The notes under the pieces were generated by a model. The model was not told the DNA's origin. It saw only the letters and a program-made list of their open reading frames with translations, and searched no databases. A stretch of DNA of 64,000 nt, taken from assembly GCF_025567195.1 (NCBI RefSeq), contig NZ_JAOQJF010000004.1, positions 1 through 64,000 on the forward strand, given 5' to 3'. This document shows positions 1 through 9,061 of this stretch, one piece after another; positions within the stretch are counted from its first letter, which is position 1; each line of letters begins with the position of its first letter. The translations under genes and the position numbers were made by a program. The DNA is from Alitiscatomonas aceti (GTDB taxonomy: Bacteria; Bacillota; Clostridia; Lachnospirales; Lachnospiraceae).

Positions 1-4
1 AAAC

Positions 5-38
5 CCCCTTTTTCTTTTTATCATACCAGAAAAAGGGG
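5..38. terminator. Stem-loop at the left edge
   Basis: An 11-bp perfect stem (CCCCTTTTTCT pairing with AGAAAAAGGGG) encloses a 12-nt loop. Neither side has a long T tract, so termination is uncertain. It lies directly before an open frame with no start or signal sequence, so it may end the upstream unit or mark a rearrangement. Confidence 0.4.
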
Positions 39-40
39 AT

Positions 41-343
41 TTGTTCACAATTTATTTACTCATGCGTTTGTCCTGCAGCGGCATTGAAGCTCCCGAGGAA
101 TACGATGATGTTATGATCGTTCATCTGGAGGAGAGGGAACATCCGGGAAAAATGCGTCCCATGGGCGTAAACCGTCCCAATCTTCCGATGACAGCAGCCC
201 ATAACGAGGAGGAGGGCGTCTATGACGCCACTGTGGTAACGGAAGGCATAAAGGATGAAATTGAGAAGTCCGACAGGATCACCTTTACGGCAGAATCGTT
301 TTCCTCTTATGTGATTACCTTTATTAAATCTGCAACGGAGTAA
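41..343 (+). pseudogene. Fragment of a surface-protein gene upstream of an in-frame stop
   Basis: This open stretch of about 100 codons has no signal peptide and no good ribosome binding site. It ends in TAA at 341-343. The very next codons continue in the same frame into the large surface protein that starts at 350. The end of the fragment (RITFTAESFSSYVITF) resembles a beta-rich extracellular module. I read it as the surviving part of a longer exported protein whose 5' end is lost or lies outside the window, cut from the rest by one stop codon. A separate, translationally coupled small gene is the alternative. No function can be assigned. Confidence 0.45.
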
Positions 344-349
344 CAGGCT

Positions 350-3300
350 GTGGATGTTTTCCTCATGGATACCCGGACAGGGGCCGAGTTTACAGCTGCT
401 GCGGACAATCTTCAGATCACCGTCGACGATGACGGTATCGAAATCCTGAAGCTGGTGGAAGGAAACCAGATGGGACAGATTGCAAAAACTGACGAGGTGT
501 CTCCTGACGGAGAAGCGGTCTATATGTCCTACGCCTATGCGTCCACGGATGAAGAGGGAAATGACCGTATTACCCATGTGAATTTTGCGGAGATTGAAGG
601 GAAGGATCAAGCGGCGCTTTATCTTTGGTACGATCATCTGGGTACTCTCGAGATCCCCGTTGAAGTGTATCTGGAGGACAGTCCTGCCGATGAACAGTAT
701 GAATTTACGATCGTGGCAGGGACGATCCGAAACAATGCAGAGGCCGTTTTAAATGACGCAGATCTGACGGAAGATCTGGGAAACTACGCCTTTGAGAAGG
801 CCGTTGTGCATAGGGAAGAGGATGGCGAGGAGCAGGAAATCGAAATCGTTTCCAGGATCGGAAACACGATCTATTACAGTACAAAAGTCAACAACGGCGT
901 GGTTGGAAACTTTAAGGAAGGCAGCGGAAGAACGATCCGCCTTTATTATAAAGAGGCGTATAAGGTGACTCTTACTGTTACAGCCGCTTCCGGGACAGAA
1001 ACTAATATTGGAAACACGGTGAATGGACAGTATGTGGGAGATACTATTGAGATCGACGTTGCGAAAAACGGAGCCTTCAATATCCCCATTACCATTGCCC
1101 AGGGATATACGGTAGAAGTAAATTGCGATGAGGATCCTGGACTGAACTATAATTCCGCAGCTGAGAGTAATCAGCAAAGGGAGTATACCATCACCGGCAC
1201 AGGCCTTACAGGGAATAGGGATATCAATATCGCTTTTCATAAGCCGGAGCTGGCGTTTACGTATGATTTTTCAGAAGCGGCGTTTGGGAAAATTACAGTG
1301 AAAGCAGATACAGATGGAGACGGAAACTGGGAAACTGCGGATAAGCAAGGAACATTTAAGATTCCAGATGAAACGAAAATGCTTCAGTTCCAGTTAGAGC
1401 CTCAATCATCAACATTAGTCTGGGAAAATAGAATCCTTGATTCGTTTGCTATTAATGATCAGACTTTGACGATGCCGGCGGATCCGAGTATCATTTCTGA
1501 ACCAGAAGCATACAGCCAATTGTTTGATATGGCTGGAGAACAGATCGCAGATGTTAAAATTAAAGCAGAAAAGAATTATAATTGGGGTGGCGCTAAATTC
1601 CAAAGGACTTATACGGTCACAATCAGCAATATTAAATGTCCTTTAACAATGACAGGAGGCGGTGTGCGTCAATACTTTGAAAATGCTATAATTTTATATG
1701 AAGTAGGAGACGGACTTAAGATATCCTGGGCTTACAACAATCAGGAAGAAAATAAAGTTGAGATTGACAAGGGCGATGCAGTTGAATTTTCGGATGATCT
1801 TACCTATTATATAGAACCTCAGAAGGGATATTATATCGATCAAGTGATCACAAGTGCTCAAAACGAAGGCGGTGAACCAGAGAATCTCACCAGCAGCCTT
1901 GAATCCATTGACCCGAATGGGCAATGGTATGAAGGAAAGAAGATTACCTTGAGTCCTAAAAACTGGTGGAGTCAAGAGGATGAAACGCTTGTGAAGATTA
2001 CATCAAAAGAGACTAACTATCAGTTTGTATGGGAAAATAATAATAAAACAGTTCCCTTGAGCGACTCCTTTACCTTACCGGGAGAGGATGCCCTTTCCAT
2101 GCCACTGTACAGTAATGTGGTTCCTGATGAAACAGCGATCCCAGAAGGGGCAGTATTCCAGGGATGGACATTGGGAGCGAATGATACACATATTCATTGG
2201 GGAAACGAGTCCATTTCCAGGCGGGAACTTCGGGAAGCTATGGAGGCAGGAAACCTTACAGTGGAGTATCCACTGACAGCGGATGAGGCTGTTAAAATCC
2301 CTCTTACTCCCAAATATGTGGCAGCAGATCTGGCTGATACCATTCCCTATTCGGTAAAGGTCTATCTTGGAAGCGAGAATACCGAACCAATCGAGTCTTT
2401 CGAGTATCGGGGTATAGCCGGTCCGGCTATTGAGGAAGGGGCCTACATTGAGCGGCCTGAAATCAAAGCGGTAATCGATCAGTATCAAGACGAGTATCCG
2501 GAGAAAGAAATCATAGGAATTGAAAGTCTTTCTAATACAGATAATGTGGTGAAGATCATCCTAAAAAAAGAATATGTGCAGATTCACACATTAGTAGAAG
2601 AAGAGGGGAGCGTAAGCCACGGAAATTATCAGTATGGCAGCGATACCTTCGACAATAAGGATTTGATGGTGCGGAGCGGTGATACGATCAGGTTAAAAAT
2701 AGTTCCTGATGAGGGGTATACGATCGGGCAGCTGTTTATTGGCGGAACGCCCCAAACCATTGATCGCAGCAAAATCGATGAAGATGGAAACTATGAAATT
2801 GAATATACTGTTTCTGAAACTGCAACTATTTGGACTTCCTTTGCAGCGGACATAAACGGCAACGGAGAGCCCGATGAGACGGAAACCACATATTCTATCA
2901 CCTACGCTGCCGGTACAGCTGGTACAAATGCGCAGAATATGCCGCAGAATAAGACAGACATCTTAAGCGGAACCACTCAGACTATCTCCGCTGCGGTACC
3001 GACCTGGACTGGCTACGTATTCACGGGCTGGACCAGTACAGACGTAACGGAGACTGCCGGAAGCTTTACGATGCCGGAGAAGAACGTAACCTTTACCGCC
3101 ACCTGGAAAGAGGATGCAAATGGAGACGGTGAGCCGGATGATACGGAAACAAAGTATTCTATCACCTACTCTGATGGAGAAGCCAAGGGCGCAGCGCAGG
3201 GAATGCCTGCGAAGGCTGAGAATATCTTAAGCGGAACCACTCAGACTATCTCGACTGCGGTACCGACCTGGACAGGCTATGTATTTGCAGGCTGGACCAG

Positions 3301-5083
3301 CAATGAAGTACAGGCAACCAGCGGAAGCTTTATAATGCCGGAGGCTAACGTAACCTTTACTGCCACCTGGAAAGTGGACGCAAATGGAGACGGTGAGCCG
3401 GACGATACGGAAGCAAAGTATTCCATCACCTACTCTGATGGTGAAGCAAAGGGAGCAGCGCAGGGAATGCCTGCGAAGGCTGAAAATATCTTAAGCGGAA
3501 CTACTCAGACTATCTCGGCAGCGGTACCGACCTGGACTGGCCATGTATTCACGGGCTGGACCAGTACGGACGTAACGGAGACTGCTGGAAACTTTACCAT
3601 GCCGGAGAAGGACGTAACCTTTACCGCCGCCTGGAAAGTGGACGCAAATGGAGACGGAGAGCCGGATGAGAATGAGCAGAAGTATTCCATCAGCTACTAT
3701 GACGGTGAAGCGAACGGAAATGCGGAGAAGATGCCACAGAATGAGACAGACATCTTAAGCGGAACAACGAAGACCCTCCCGACAACGGAACCGACGTGGA
3801 CAGGCCATGTATTCACGGGCTGGACCAGTGATGAAGTACAGGCAACCACCGGGAACTTTATCATGCCGGAGGCTAACGTAACCTTTACTGCCGCCTGGAA
3901 AGTAGACGCAAACGGAGACGGCGAGCCGGATGATACGGAGACAAAGTATTCTATCACCTACTCTGACGGCGAAGCAAAGGGAGCAGCACAGGGAATGCCT
4001 GCGAAGGCTGAAAACATCTTAAGCGGAACTACTCAGACTATCTCGGCAGCGGTACCGACCTGGACTGGCTACGTATTCACGGGCTGGACCAGTACGGACG
4101 TAACGGAAACTACCGGAAGCTTTACGATGCCGGAGAAGGACGTAACCTTTACTGCCACCTGGAAGGTGGACGCAAATGGAAATGGAGAGCCGGATGAGAA
4201 TGAGCAGAAGTATTCCATCAGCTACTCTGACGGCGAAGCGAAGGGAGCAGCGCAGGGAATGCCTGCGAAGGCTGAAAACATCTTAAGCGGAACAACTCAG
4301 CCTATCTCGGTTGCGGTACCGACGTGGACAGGCCATGTATTCGCAGGCTGGACCAGTACGGACGTAACGGAGACTACCGGAAGCTTTACGATGCCGGAGA
4401 AGGACGTAACCTTTACTGCCCTCTGGAAGGAGTATAGCAGTGGCGGATCCAAAGAGGAAGATGACGATGATGCGTCAGAAGAAAATGGCAGCGGCAGCTC
4501 CAGAAAACCCGTCGAGGCTCAAAAGGGCCAGGTTGTCAATGCGGCGGGAAAGACTGGGGAGTGGGTCCTGGAAGGAAACCAGTTCACAGAACAAAATGGG
4601 TATATTCCCTCGAGAGAATATCTGAAAATTGATGGAAACATTTACGGCTTCTACTCCAGAGGATATGCCATTGGATCTGAACATGGCCACTACTACACCA
4701 GTGAAGCCATTGCGGCAGCCGGAGGCTATCGAGATGCTCAGGGAGCCTGGAATCTGAACGGCTGGTGGGTCCGTTACAGTGATGGTACGTATCCACACGG
4801 ACAGTGGGAGTACCTGACCTACAATGGACGTTCAGACTGGTATTACTTCGATGAAGACGGCTGGATGGAAGACGGCTGGTTCCAGTGGGAGGATCACTGG
4901 TACTATCTGCATACAGAGTATGACGGCTTCCGGGGCCATATGTATACAGGCTGGCACGAGATTGGCGGGAAATGGTATTATTTCCGCACAGATCAGGACG
5001 GCGGCACGCCTGGAGCTATGATGACCGATGCAAGGACGCCGGACGGCTTTTATGTTGGAGAGGATGGCGCCTGGATTCAGTAA
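350..5083 (+). CDS. Large repeat-containing surface protein with C-terminal cell-wall-binding repeats
   Basis: The product has 1577 residues if translation starts at the GTG at 350, with GGAG nine bases upstream. The first ~830 residues are beta-rich and not recognised. Residues ~834-1361 are six tandem 88-residue units. Each opens with a calcium-loop-like DANGDGEPD motif and continues with a Listeria-Bacteroides (Flg_new/InlB B-type) repeat containing the FTGWTS signature. An acidic Ser/Gly linker follows. Residues ~1430-1577 carry aromatic choline-binding-type repeats (WYYFDEDGW, GGKWYYF). These architectures are normally exported and wall-bound, yet no signal peptide is encoded after this start. 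The in-frame TAA just upstream suggests a disrupted gene. It could act as an adhesin if intact; that is inference. Confidence 0.7.
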   Translation: MDVFLMDTRTGAEFTAAADNLQITVDDDGIEILKLVEGNQMGQIAKTDEVSPDGEAVYMSYAYASTDEEGNDRITHVNFAEIEGKDQAALYLWYDHLGTLEIPVEVYLEDSPADEQYEFTIVAGTIRNNAEAVLNDADLTEDLGNYAFEKAVVHREEDGEEQEIEIVSRIGNTIYYSTKVNNGVVGNFKEGSGRTIRLYYKEAYKVTLTVTAASGTETNIGNTVNGQYVGDTIEIDVAKNGAFNIPITIAQGYTVEVNCDEDPGLNYNSAAESNQQREYTITGTGLTGNRDINIAFHKPELAFTYDFSEAAFGKITVKADTDGDGNWETADKQGTFKIPDETKMLQFQLEPQSSTLVWENRILDSFAINDQTLTMPADPSIISEPEAYSQLFDMAGEQIADVKIKAEKNYNWGGAKFQRTYTVTISNIKCPLTMTGGGVRQYFENAIILYEVGDGLKISWAYNNQEENKVEIDKGDAVEFSDDLTYYIEPQKGYYIDQVITSAQNEGGEPENLTSSLESIDPNGQWYEGKKITLSPKNWWSQEDETLVKITSKETNYQFVWENNNKTVPLSDSFTLPGEDALSMPLYSNVVPDETAIPEGAVFQGWTLGANDTHIHWGNESISRRELREAMEAGNLTVEYPLTADEAVKIPLTPKYVAADLADTIPYSVKVYLGSENTEPIESFEYRGIAGPAIEEGAYIERPEIKAVIDQYQDEYPEKEIIGIESLSNTDNVVKIILKKEYVQIHTLVEEEGSVSHGNYQYGSDTFDNKDLMVRSGDTIRLKIVPDEGYTIGQLFIGGTPQTIDRSKIDEDGNYEIEYTVSETATIWTSFAADINGNGEPDETETTYSITYAAGTAGTNAQNMPQNKTDILSGTTQTISAAVPTWTGYVFTGWTSTDVTETAGSFTMPEKNVTFTATWKEDANGDGEPDDTETKYSITYSDGEAKGAAQGMPAKAENILSGTTQTISTAVPTWTGYVFAGWTSNEVQATSGSFIMPEANVTFTATWKVDANGDGEPDDTEAKYSITYSDGEAKGAAQGMPAKAENILSGTTQTISAAVPTWTGHVFTGWTSTDVTETAGNFTMPEKDVTFTAAWKVDANGDGEPDENEQKYSISYYDGEANGNAEKMPQNETDILSGTTKTLPTTEPTWTGHVFTGWTSDEVQATTGNFIMPEANVTFTAAWKVDANGDGEPDDTETKYSITYSDGEAKGAAQGMPAKAENILSGTTQTISAAVPTWTGYVFTGWTSTDVTETTGSFTMPEKDVTFTATWKVDANGNGEPDENEQKYSISYSDGEAKGAAQGMPAKAENILSGTTQPISVAVPTWTGHVFAGWTSTDVTETTGSFTMPEKDVTFTALWKEYSSGGSKEEDDDDASEENGSGSSRKPVEAQKGQVVNAAGKTGEWVLEGNQFTEQNGYIPSREYLKIDGNIYGFYSRGYAIGSEHGHYYTSEAIAAAGGYRDAQGAWNLNGWWVRYSDGTYPHGQWEYLTYNGRSDWYYFDEDGWMEDGWFQWEDHWYYLHTEYDGFRGHMYTGWHEIGGKWYYFRTDQDGGTPGAMMTDARTPDGFYVGEDGAWIQ
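2849..4432 (+). repeat. Six tandem 264-bp coding repeats
   Basis: Six head-to-tail units of exactly 264 bp (88 codons) fill 1584 bp. Units differ by scattered substitutions. Units 1 and 4 differ most, in the segment after the calcium-loop motif (units 2, 3, 5 and 6 share SDGEAKGAAQGMPAKAEN there). Long identical runs between units make copy-number change by slipped or homologous recombination likely. Confidence 0.9.
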
Positions 5084-5113
5084 TGTTGAAGGTCTGGAAC
5101 TGGTAAAACAGGC

Positions 5114-5162
5114 GGAAGAGGCCCTTTTATGGCAAAGAAAAGTCCATAAAGGGGCCTCTTCC
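5114..5162 (+). terminator. Stem-loop after the surface protein gene
   Basis: A 19-nt arm (5114-5132) pairs almost perfectly with 5144-5162 around a short A-rich loop, 30 bases after the stop codon. It lacks a strong T tract but is well placed to end the surface-protein transcript before the infC promoter. Confidence 0.6.
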
Positions 5163-5207
5163 CTGTTCCTGGTGATAAAAACGCCGTTTGTTTTTTGGGA
5201 AAAGTAG

Positions 5208-5236
5208 TTGACAACGCATTGGAAATATAGTATAGT
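5208..5236 (+). promoter_or_regulatory. infC operon promoter
   Basis: TTGACA (5208-5213) and TATAGT (5231-5236) are separated by 17 bp, a near-consensus sigma-A promoter. The predicted start near 5243 leaves a leader of about 195 nt before infC. Confidence 0.8.
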
Positions 5237-5242
5237 TACATA

Positions 5243-5438
5243 GGTTGTGAAAGCAGCCCACAGGAAAGCAGGTATCCGCCTCACCCTGGCACGAGCAAGT
5301 GACCCGGGTTCATACAGAATTGGTTTCATAATCATGCAGCAGCATGCAGAACCGATGCAGTTAATGAGCGGATAGTTTACTATCTGCTTTTTCTTTTCTA
5401 TTTTGTCGATATTAAAATGAGTATGGAGGTGCACGGCT
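5243..5438 (+). promoter_or_regulatory. infC leader, probable L20-type autoregulatory leader
   Basis: This is the only sizeable non-coding stretch between the surface gene and infC. In Bacillus subtilis the infC-rpmI-rplT leader is an attenuator controlled by ribosomal protein L20. Here the same operon order, a long leader and a terminator hairpin just before the IF3 start are all present. I did not derive a full L20-binding fold, so L20 control is inferred from family knowledge and position. Confidence 0.6.
5368..5398 (+). terminator. Leader attenuator hairpin
   Basis: GCGGATAG (5368-5375) pairs with CTATCTGC (5380-5387) around a 4-nt loop and is followed directly by TTTTTCTTTT. It lies inside the leader, before the infC start, as expected for transcription attenuation of the operon. 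Confidence 0.75.
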
Positions 5439-5945
5439 ATTAGCGAGTTAATGATTAACGAACAGATTCGTGATAAGGAAGTTCGTCTGATTGGTGAAAA
5501 TGGAGAGCAGCTTGGGATCATGTCTGCAAAGGATGCCTATAAGATGGCCAGAGATGCAGAGCTTGATCTGGTGAAGATCGCGCCGACAGCAAAGCCGCCG
5601 GTGTGCAAGATCATTGATTACGGCAAATATAAGTATGAGATGATCCGTAGGGAAAAAGAAGCGAAAAAGAAGCAGAAGGTCATCGAAGTGAAAGAAGTCC
5701 GTCTTTCTCCTAATATCGATACCAATGATCTTAACACGAAGGTTGGTTCCGCAAGAAAATTCATCGAAAAAGGCAATAAGGTCAAGGTTACGCTCCGGTT
5801 CCGCGGACGTGAGATGGCCCATATGAATCAGACCAGATACATCCTGGATGATTTTGCCGAGAAACTTGCTGATATCGCAGTCGTTGACAAGCCTTCCAAG
5901 GTAGAGGGAAGAAGCCTGGTAATGTTTTTAACTGCAAAAAAATAG
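5439..5945 (+). CDS. infC: Translation initiation factor IF-3
   Basis: The 168-residue protein matches the usual IF3 length. It has the N-terminal domain (INEQIRDKEVRLI), the lysine-rich linker and the C-terminal domain with FRGREMAH. IF3 binds the 30S subunit, discriminates against wrong start codons and prevents premature 50S joining. I place the start at ATT 5439, not ATG 5451: GGAGGT at 5425-5430 is spaced correctly (8 nt) only for ATT, and infC genes are known to use such a rare start for autocontrol by IF3. The first residues are then (M)SELMINEQ. It heads the infC-rpmI-rplT operon behind an attenuator. Confidence 0.95.
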   Translation: MSELMINEQIRDKEVRLIGENGEQLGIMSAKDAYKMARDAELDLVKIAPTAKPPVCKIIDYGKYKYEMIRREKEAKKKQKVIEVKEVRLSPNIDTNDLNTKVGSARKFIEKGNKVKVTLRFRGREMAHMNQTRYILDDFAEKLADIAVVDKPSKVEGRSLVMFLTAKK

Positions 5946-5970
5946 GGATAATTTTAAGGAGGAATTTACA

Positions 5971-6168
5971 ATGCCTAAAATGAAAACAAGCAGAGCAGCT
6001 GCAAAGCGTTTCAAAAAGTCCGGAACAGGTCTGTTAGTAAGAAATAAAGCTTACAAGTCCCATATCTTAACTAAGAAATCTACAAAGCGGAAAAGAAATC
6101 TTAGAAAAGACATCGTTACTGACAGCACAAACAGCAAGGTAATGAAGAAGATTTTACCGTACTTATAA
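5971..6168 (+). CDS. rpmI: 50S ribosomal protein L35
   Basis: A 65-residue, very basic protein with the typical L35 opening (MPKMKTSRAAAKRFK) and the KKSTKRKRNLRK segment. L35 is a small structural protein of the large ribosomal subunit. An AGGAGG-type site lies 8 bases before the ATG. It is 25 bp after infC and 33 bp before rplT, the conserved operon order, so it should share the upstream promoter and attenuator. Confidence 0.97.
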   Translation: MPKMKTSRAAAKRFKKSGTGLLVRNKAYKSHILTKKSTKRKRNLRKDIVTDSTNSKVMKKILPYL

Positions 6169-6201
6169 TAGATTCGGGATTAAGAAGGAGGAAAATAAGC
6201 A

Positions 6202-6558
6202 ATGGCAAGAATTAAAGGCGGCTTAAATGCCAAGAAGAAACATAACAGAGTGCTGAAGTTAGCCAAGGGTTACAGAGGCGCACGTTCCAAACAGTATAGA
6301 GTAGCAAAGCAGTCCGTAATGAGAGCTTTAACCAGCTCCTATGCAGGAAGAAAAGAGAGAAAGAGACAGTTCAGACAGCTGTGGATCGCCCGTATCAACG
6401 CTGCTGCCCGTATCAACGGTCTTTCTTACAGCAAATTCATGTATGGCTTAAAGCAGGCCGGCGTTGTTATGAACCGTAAGGTATTATCCGATATGGCTAT
6501 CAACGATGCAGAAGGATTTGCAAAGTTAGCAGAGCTTGCAAAGAGCAAGCTGGCTTAA
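6202..6558 (+). CDS. rplT: 50S ribosomal protein L20
   Basis: The 118-residue protein is a typical L20: a long basic N-terminal helix (MARIKGGLNAKKKHNRVLK) and the conserved LWIARINAAAR segment. L20 is an early 23S-rRNA-binding assembly protein. In Firmicutes it also represses its own operon through the infC leader, which fits the leader seen here. A strong AAGGAGG precedes the ATG. It is the last gene of the operon, followed by an intrinsic terminator. Confidence 0.97.
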   Translation: MARIKGGLNAKKKHNRVLKLAKGYRGARSKQYRVAKQSVMRALTSSYAGRKERKRQFRQLWIARINAAARINGLSYSKFMYGLKQAGVVMNRKVLSDMAINDAEGFAKLAELAKSKLA

Positions 6559-6574
6559 TAAGAAAAAGAAATAC

Positions 6575-6620
6575 GCCGTTTCCTTTTCCGGTGAGACTGG
6601 ATCAGGAAGCGGCTTTTTTT
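6575..6620 (+). terminator. infC-rpmI-rplT operon terminator
   Basis: GCCGTTTCC (6575-6583) pairs with GGAAGCGGC (6605-6613), with one G-T pair, followed by seven Ts. It overlaps the 3' end of the convergent LysR gene. Confidence 0.85.
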
Positions 6621-7506
6621 AATCCTGTATTTCTTCAAAAAAATGTGTCCAGACACGGAAAAAGCTTTGGGGCATCCGCTCGAGGGGGCTCTCCGGGGTC
6701 CATAGGAGCCAGATGGTAAAATTTCCCTGTTCCTCCCGGATCGGAAGGCTCACCAGCTCTGGATCGCTGCTGGGGAGTTTTTTGTTCAGAAATGCGATCC
6801 CGGCGTTGTGTTTTAAAAGCCGGAGCAGACTGGAAAACTGGTCCACATGGAAGGCATAGGAAAATTCCTTTCCGCGTTTTTTATAAACGTACTTCAGAAG
6901 CTGGGTATTCAGATCGTCACCGGCGTATCCGATGACAGGGCAGGTGATCAGGTCTTCATAGGAAACCTGGCCTTTTTCTGCCAAAGGATGGCGGCGGGAC
7001 ATGGTGACATATCTGTGACGGCTGGTATGCAGCTTCAGGCTCCTCAGATCGGGATCCGGCGCATCGCGCATGGCCAGGACCGCGTCCAGGGAGGAATCGC
7101 GCAGCATAGATAGAAGAAGCGGAACTGTACGGTTAGTCGTCTGAAATTCCAGATCGGGAAGCTGTTTTTTTAACTCGAAGTAAAGATCCAGCCAGTAAAA
7201 TTCGTTGAGCACCACTGGAACGCCCAGACGGAGAGGACGGCTGATGGAGAGGAATTGCTTCATCTCCTCTGCCAGCCGTTCGGTCTTTTTCAGGATCCCG
7301 CTGCATTGATCCAGAAAAAAGGATCCGGCGGCGTTGGGGGCAAGTCCTTTGGAGCTCCGGTCAAACAGCGGGATAGAAAGCTCTTTTTCCAGAGCCCGTA
7401 TGGCCATGGAAATGGTGGATTGGGAAACGTTTGCCGCCTGGGCGGCCTTTAGGGTACTGCCGCAGCGGCAGACCTCCATAAAATACTGCATTTGTAAAAG
7501 AGTCAT
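6619..7506 (-). CDS. LysR-family transcriptional regulator
   Basis: A 295-residue LysR-type regulator. Residues ~1-60 form the winged-helix domain (MTLLQMQYFMEV, then NVSQSTISMAIRALEKELSIPLFDR). The remainder is a periplasmic-binding-like effector domain. I chose the start at 7506 because LysR proteins begin with this first helix and a GGAAC site precedes it. It is divergent from the transporter-hydrolase-amidohydrolase cluster, the usual arrangement for a LysR regulator and its target. A perfect dyad lies in the intergenic gap. The effector is unknown; a substrate of the cluster is the best guess. Confidence 0.9.
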   Translation of the reverse strand: MTLLQMQYFMEVCRCGSTLKAAQAANVSQSTISMAIRALEKELSIPLFDRSSKGLAPNAAGSFFLDQCSGILKKTERLAEEMKQFLSISRPLRLGVPVVLNEFYWLDLYFELKKQLPDLEFQTTNRTVPLLLSMLRDSSLDAVLAMRDAPDPDLRSLKLHTSRHRYVTMSRRHPLAEKGQVSYEDLITCPVIGYAGDDLNTQLLKYVYKKRGKEFSYAFHVDQFSSLLRLLKHNAGIAFLNKKLPSSDPELVSLPIREEQGNFTIWLLWTPESPLERMPQSFFRVWTHFFEEIQD

Positions 7507-7566
7507 AGCGTTCCTTTTTGCCGGGAGAAGATCTGAATACATTTATTATACAGGAAAAAGCCTGTG

Positions 7567-7585
7567 GTATCAATAGAATTGATAC
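7567..7585. promoter_or_regulatory. Probable LysR operator dyad
   Basis: GTATCAATAGAATTGATAC is a perfect 8-3-8 inverted repeat of the ATC-N9-GAT type used by LysR proteins. It sits 61 bp upstream of the regulator start and about 155 bp upstream of the transporter start. A weak promoter (TTTCAC 7604-7609, GATAAT 7628-7633) lies just beyond it towards the transporter. Confidence 0.65.
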
Positions 7586-7741
7586 TATTATGAATTATAT
7601 ATGTTTCACAAAGCCTGGGAAATATGAGATAATATGCACATAAACAAAAACGAAAAAGCATAAAAACTGTGCACTTTCACAATGCATGTACCCGGGGAGA
7701 AAGGAAGCAGCGGTTATGCAAAAAACAAAAGGAGAAATGTC

Positions 7742-9043
7742 ATGATTGCTGTAATTGGCCTTATTATGTTTGCGGTGTCCTCATATCTGGCGCTGAGCAA
7801 AAAGATGCATCTCATGGTACCCTTTGTGGTCGTACCTGTGATCGCCGGACTTTTCTGCGGTTTTTCTCTCCCGGAGGTTTTGAATTTTGCCGCCGAAGGA
7901 GTTACGGGAACCTTCAATTCGGTCCTTCTTTGTATCTTTGCAGTCCTGTATTTCAGTGTGCTGTCCGAGACGGGGATGTTTGATATTATGGTAAACCGTC
8001 TGGTGGGGATCACCAGGGGGAATATTTACATCGTTATGGTGGTAACGGTCCTTGTGGCTTTCATCGGCCATCTGGATGGAGCCTACAATACCACATACCT
8101 GATCGCAATTCCGGCTCTGGCCCCGCTTTATAAACGACTCAATATAGACCGGCGGAGCCTGGTGCTCCTGGTATCCCTGGCGGCAGCGCCCATGACGGCC
8201 ATGGCCTGGGGACAGCCGGCGAAAATGACGGTTTTTGATCCGTCCATCGATCCGGTGGTCATGGCTTCCAGCCTCTATCCGGTGGTGGCGATCATGCTGG
8301 GGCTTGCTGTGGTCACCTCTCTGGGCTTTGGCTATTACTATTCTAAAAAGAATGCCTCTGAGATCGCTCTGCTGAGAAAGAGCTTTGAAAATGGAGGCGG
8401 AAGCCAGAAGGTGGATTTTTCGGATAATCCTCTGGCACGTCCAAAGCTTTTCTGGGCTAATTTTGCGCTGTTTCTTGGCTCTCTGGCCTGCTTTATGTTC
8501 ATGACCGGCGTAAAAACATATGTGCTGTTCATGGTATTCTCATGTGCGGCGCTGCTGCTCAACTACCATACCCAGAAGGAGCAGAGCCAGATCATCCGCA
8601 AGCATTCGGCTACCATGCTGGCCCCGGCGATCCTGTTTTTGGGGATCGGAATCATGGTCGGGATCCTGAACGGAACGGGAATGGTAACGGCTATGGTGGA
8701 TGCTGTCCTTGGCATCGTTCCGGAATCCATGGCAAGATGGACGCATGTTTTATACGCGATCCTGATCCTGCCGCTGGAGATCTTCATCCCATATCAGGCC
8801 TTCCAGAGCATGAACCCGCTGCTTCTGGGTATTGGAGCAGGCTGCGGCCTGACTGGCTACCAGGTGTTAACGTGTATGAATATTTCCTATCTGAACCCAT
8901 GTTCTCCGCTGGTGGCTGCGGCGAACCTGGCCTGCGAGCTGGCAGAGGTGGATATCATCAAGCAGGTGAAGTTTTCTGTACTGTTCTGCCTGGCCTTTAA
9001 TACCATCGGAGTTCTGATCTGCGTGGCCCTTGGACTGGCGTAA
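7742..9043 (+). CDS. CitMHS-like ion/carboxylate transporter
   Basis: A 433-residue integral membrane protein with about 11-12 hydrophobic helices. A GHLDGAYNTTYL segment in the first half and a MAWGQPAKM segment resemble the ion-transporter fold of CitMHS/DASS families, which move citrate or other carboxylates with cations. I chose the ATG at 7742 because an AAAGGAG site precedes it and hydrophobic sequence starts at once. It is first in a cluster with a metallohydrolase and an amidohydrolase, so it may import their substrate. The substrate cannot be read from the sequence. Confidence 0.75.
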   Translation: MIAVIGLIMFAVSSYLALSKKMHLMVPFVVVPVIAGLFCGFSLPEVLNFAAEGVTGTFNSVLLCIFAVLYFSVLSETGMFDIMVNRLVGITRGNIYIVMVVTVLVAFIGHLDGAYNTTYLIAIPALAPLYKRLNIDRRSLVLLVSLAAAPMTAMAWGQPAKMTVFDPSIDPVVMASSLYPVVAIMLGLAVVTSLGFGYYYSKKNASEIALLRKSFENGGGSQKVDFSDNPLARPKLFWANFALFLGSLACFMFMTGVKTYVLFMVFSCAALLLNYHTQKEQSQIIRKHSATMLAPAILFLGIGIMVGILNGTGMVTAMVDAVLGIVPESMARWTHVLYAILILPLEIFIPYQAFQSMNPLLLGIGAGCGLTGYQVLTCMNISYLNPCSPLVAAANLACELAEVDIIKQVKFSVLFCLAFNTIGVLICVALGLA

Positions 9044-9061
9044 AATATAATGAACGAATGT

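Noticed and set aside
3505..3957. Minus-strand open frames within the surface protein repeats
   Set aside because: They are shadow frames that recur with each 264-bp repeat and have no start signals.
2849..4432. A CRISPR-like array
   Set aside because: The units are 264-bp coding repeats without unique spacers. No CRISPR array or cas gene is seen in the window.
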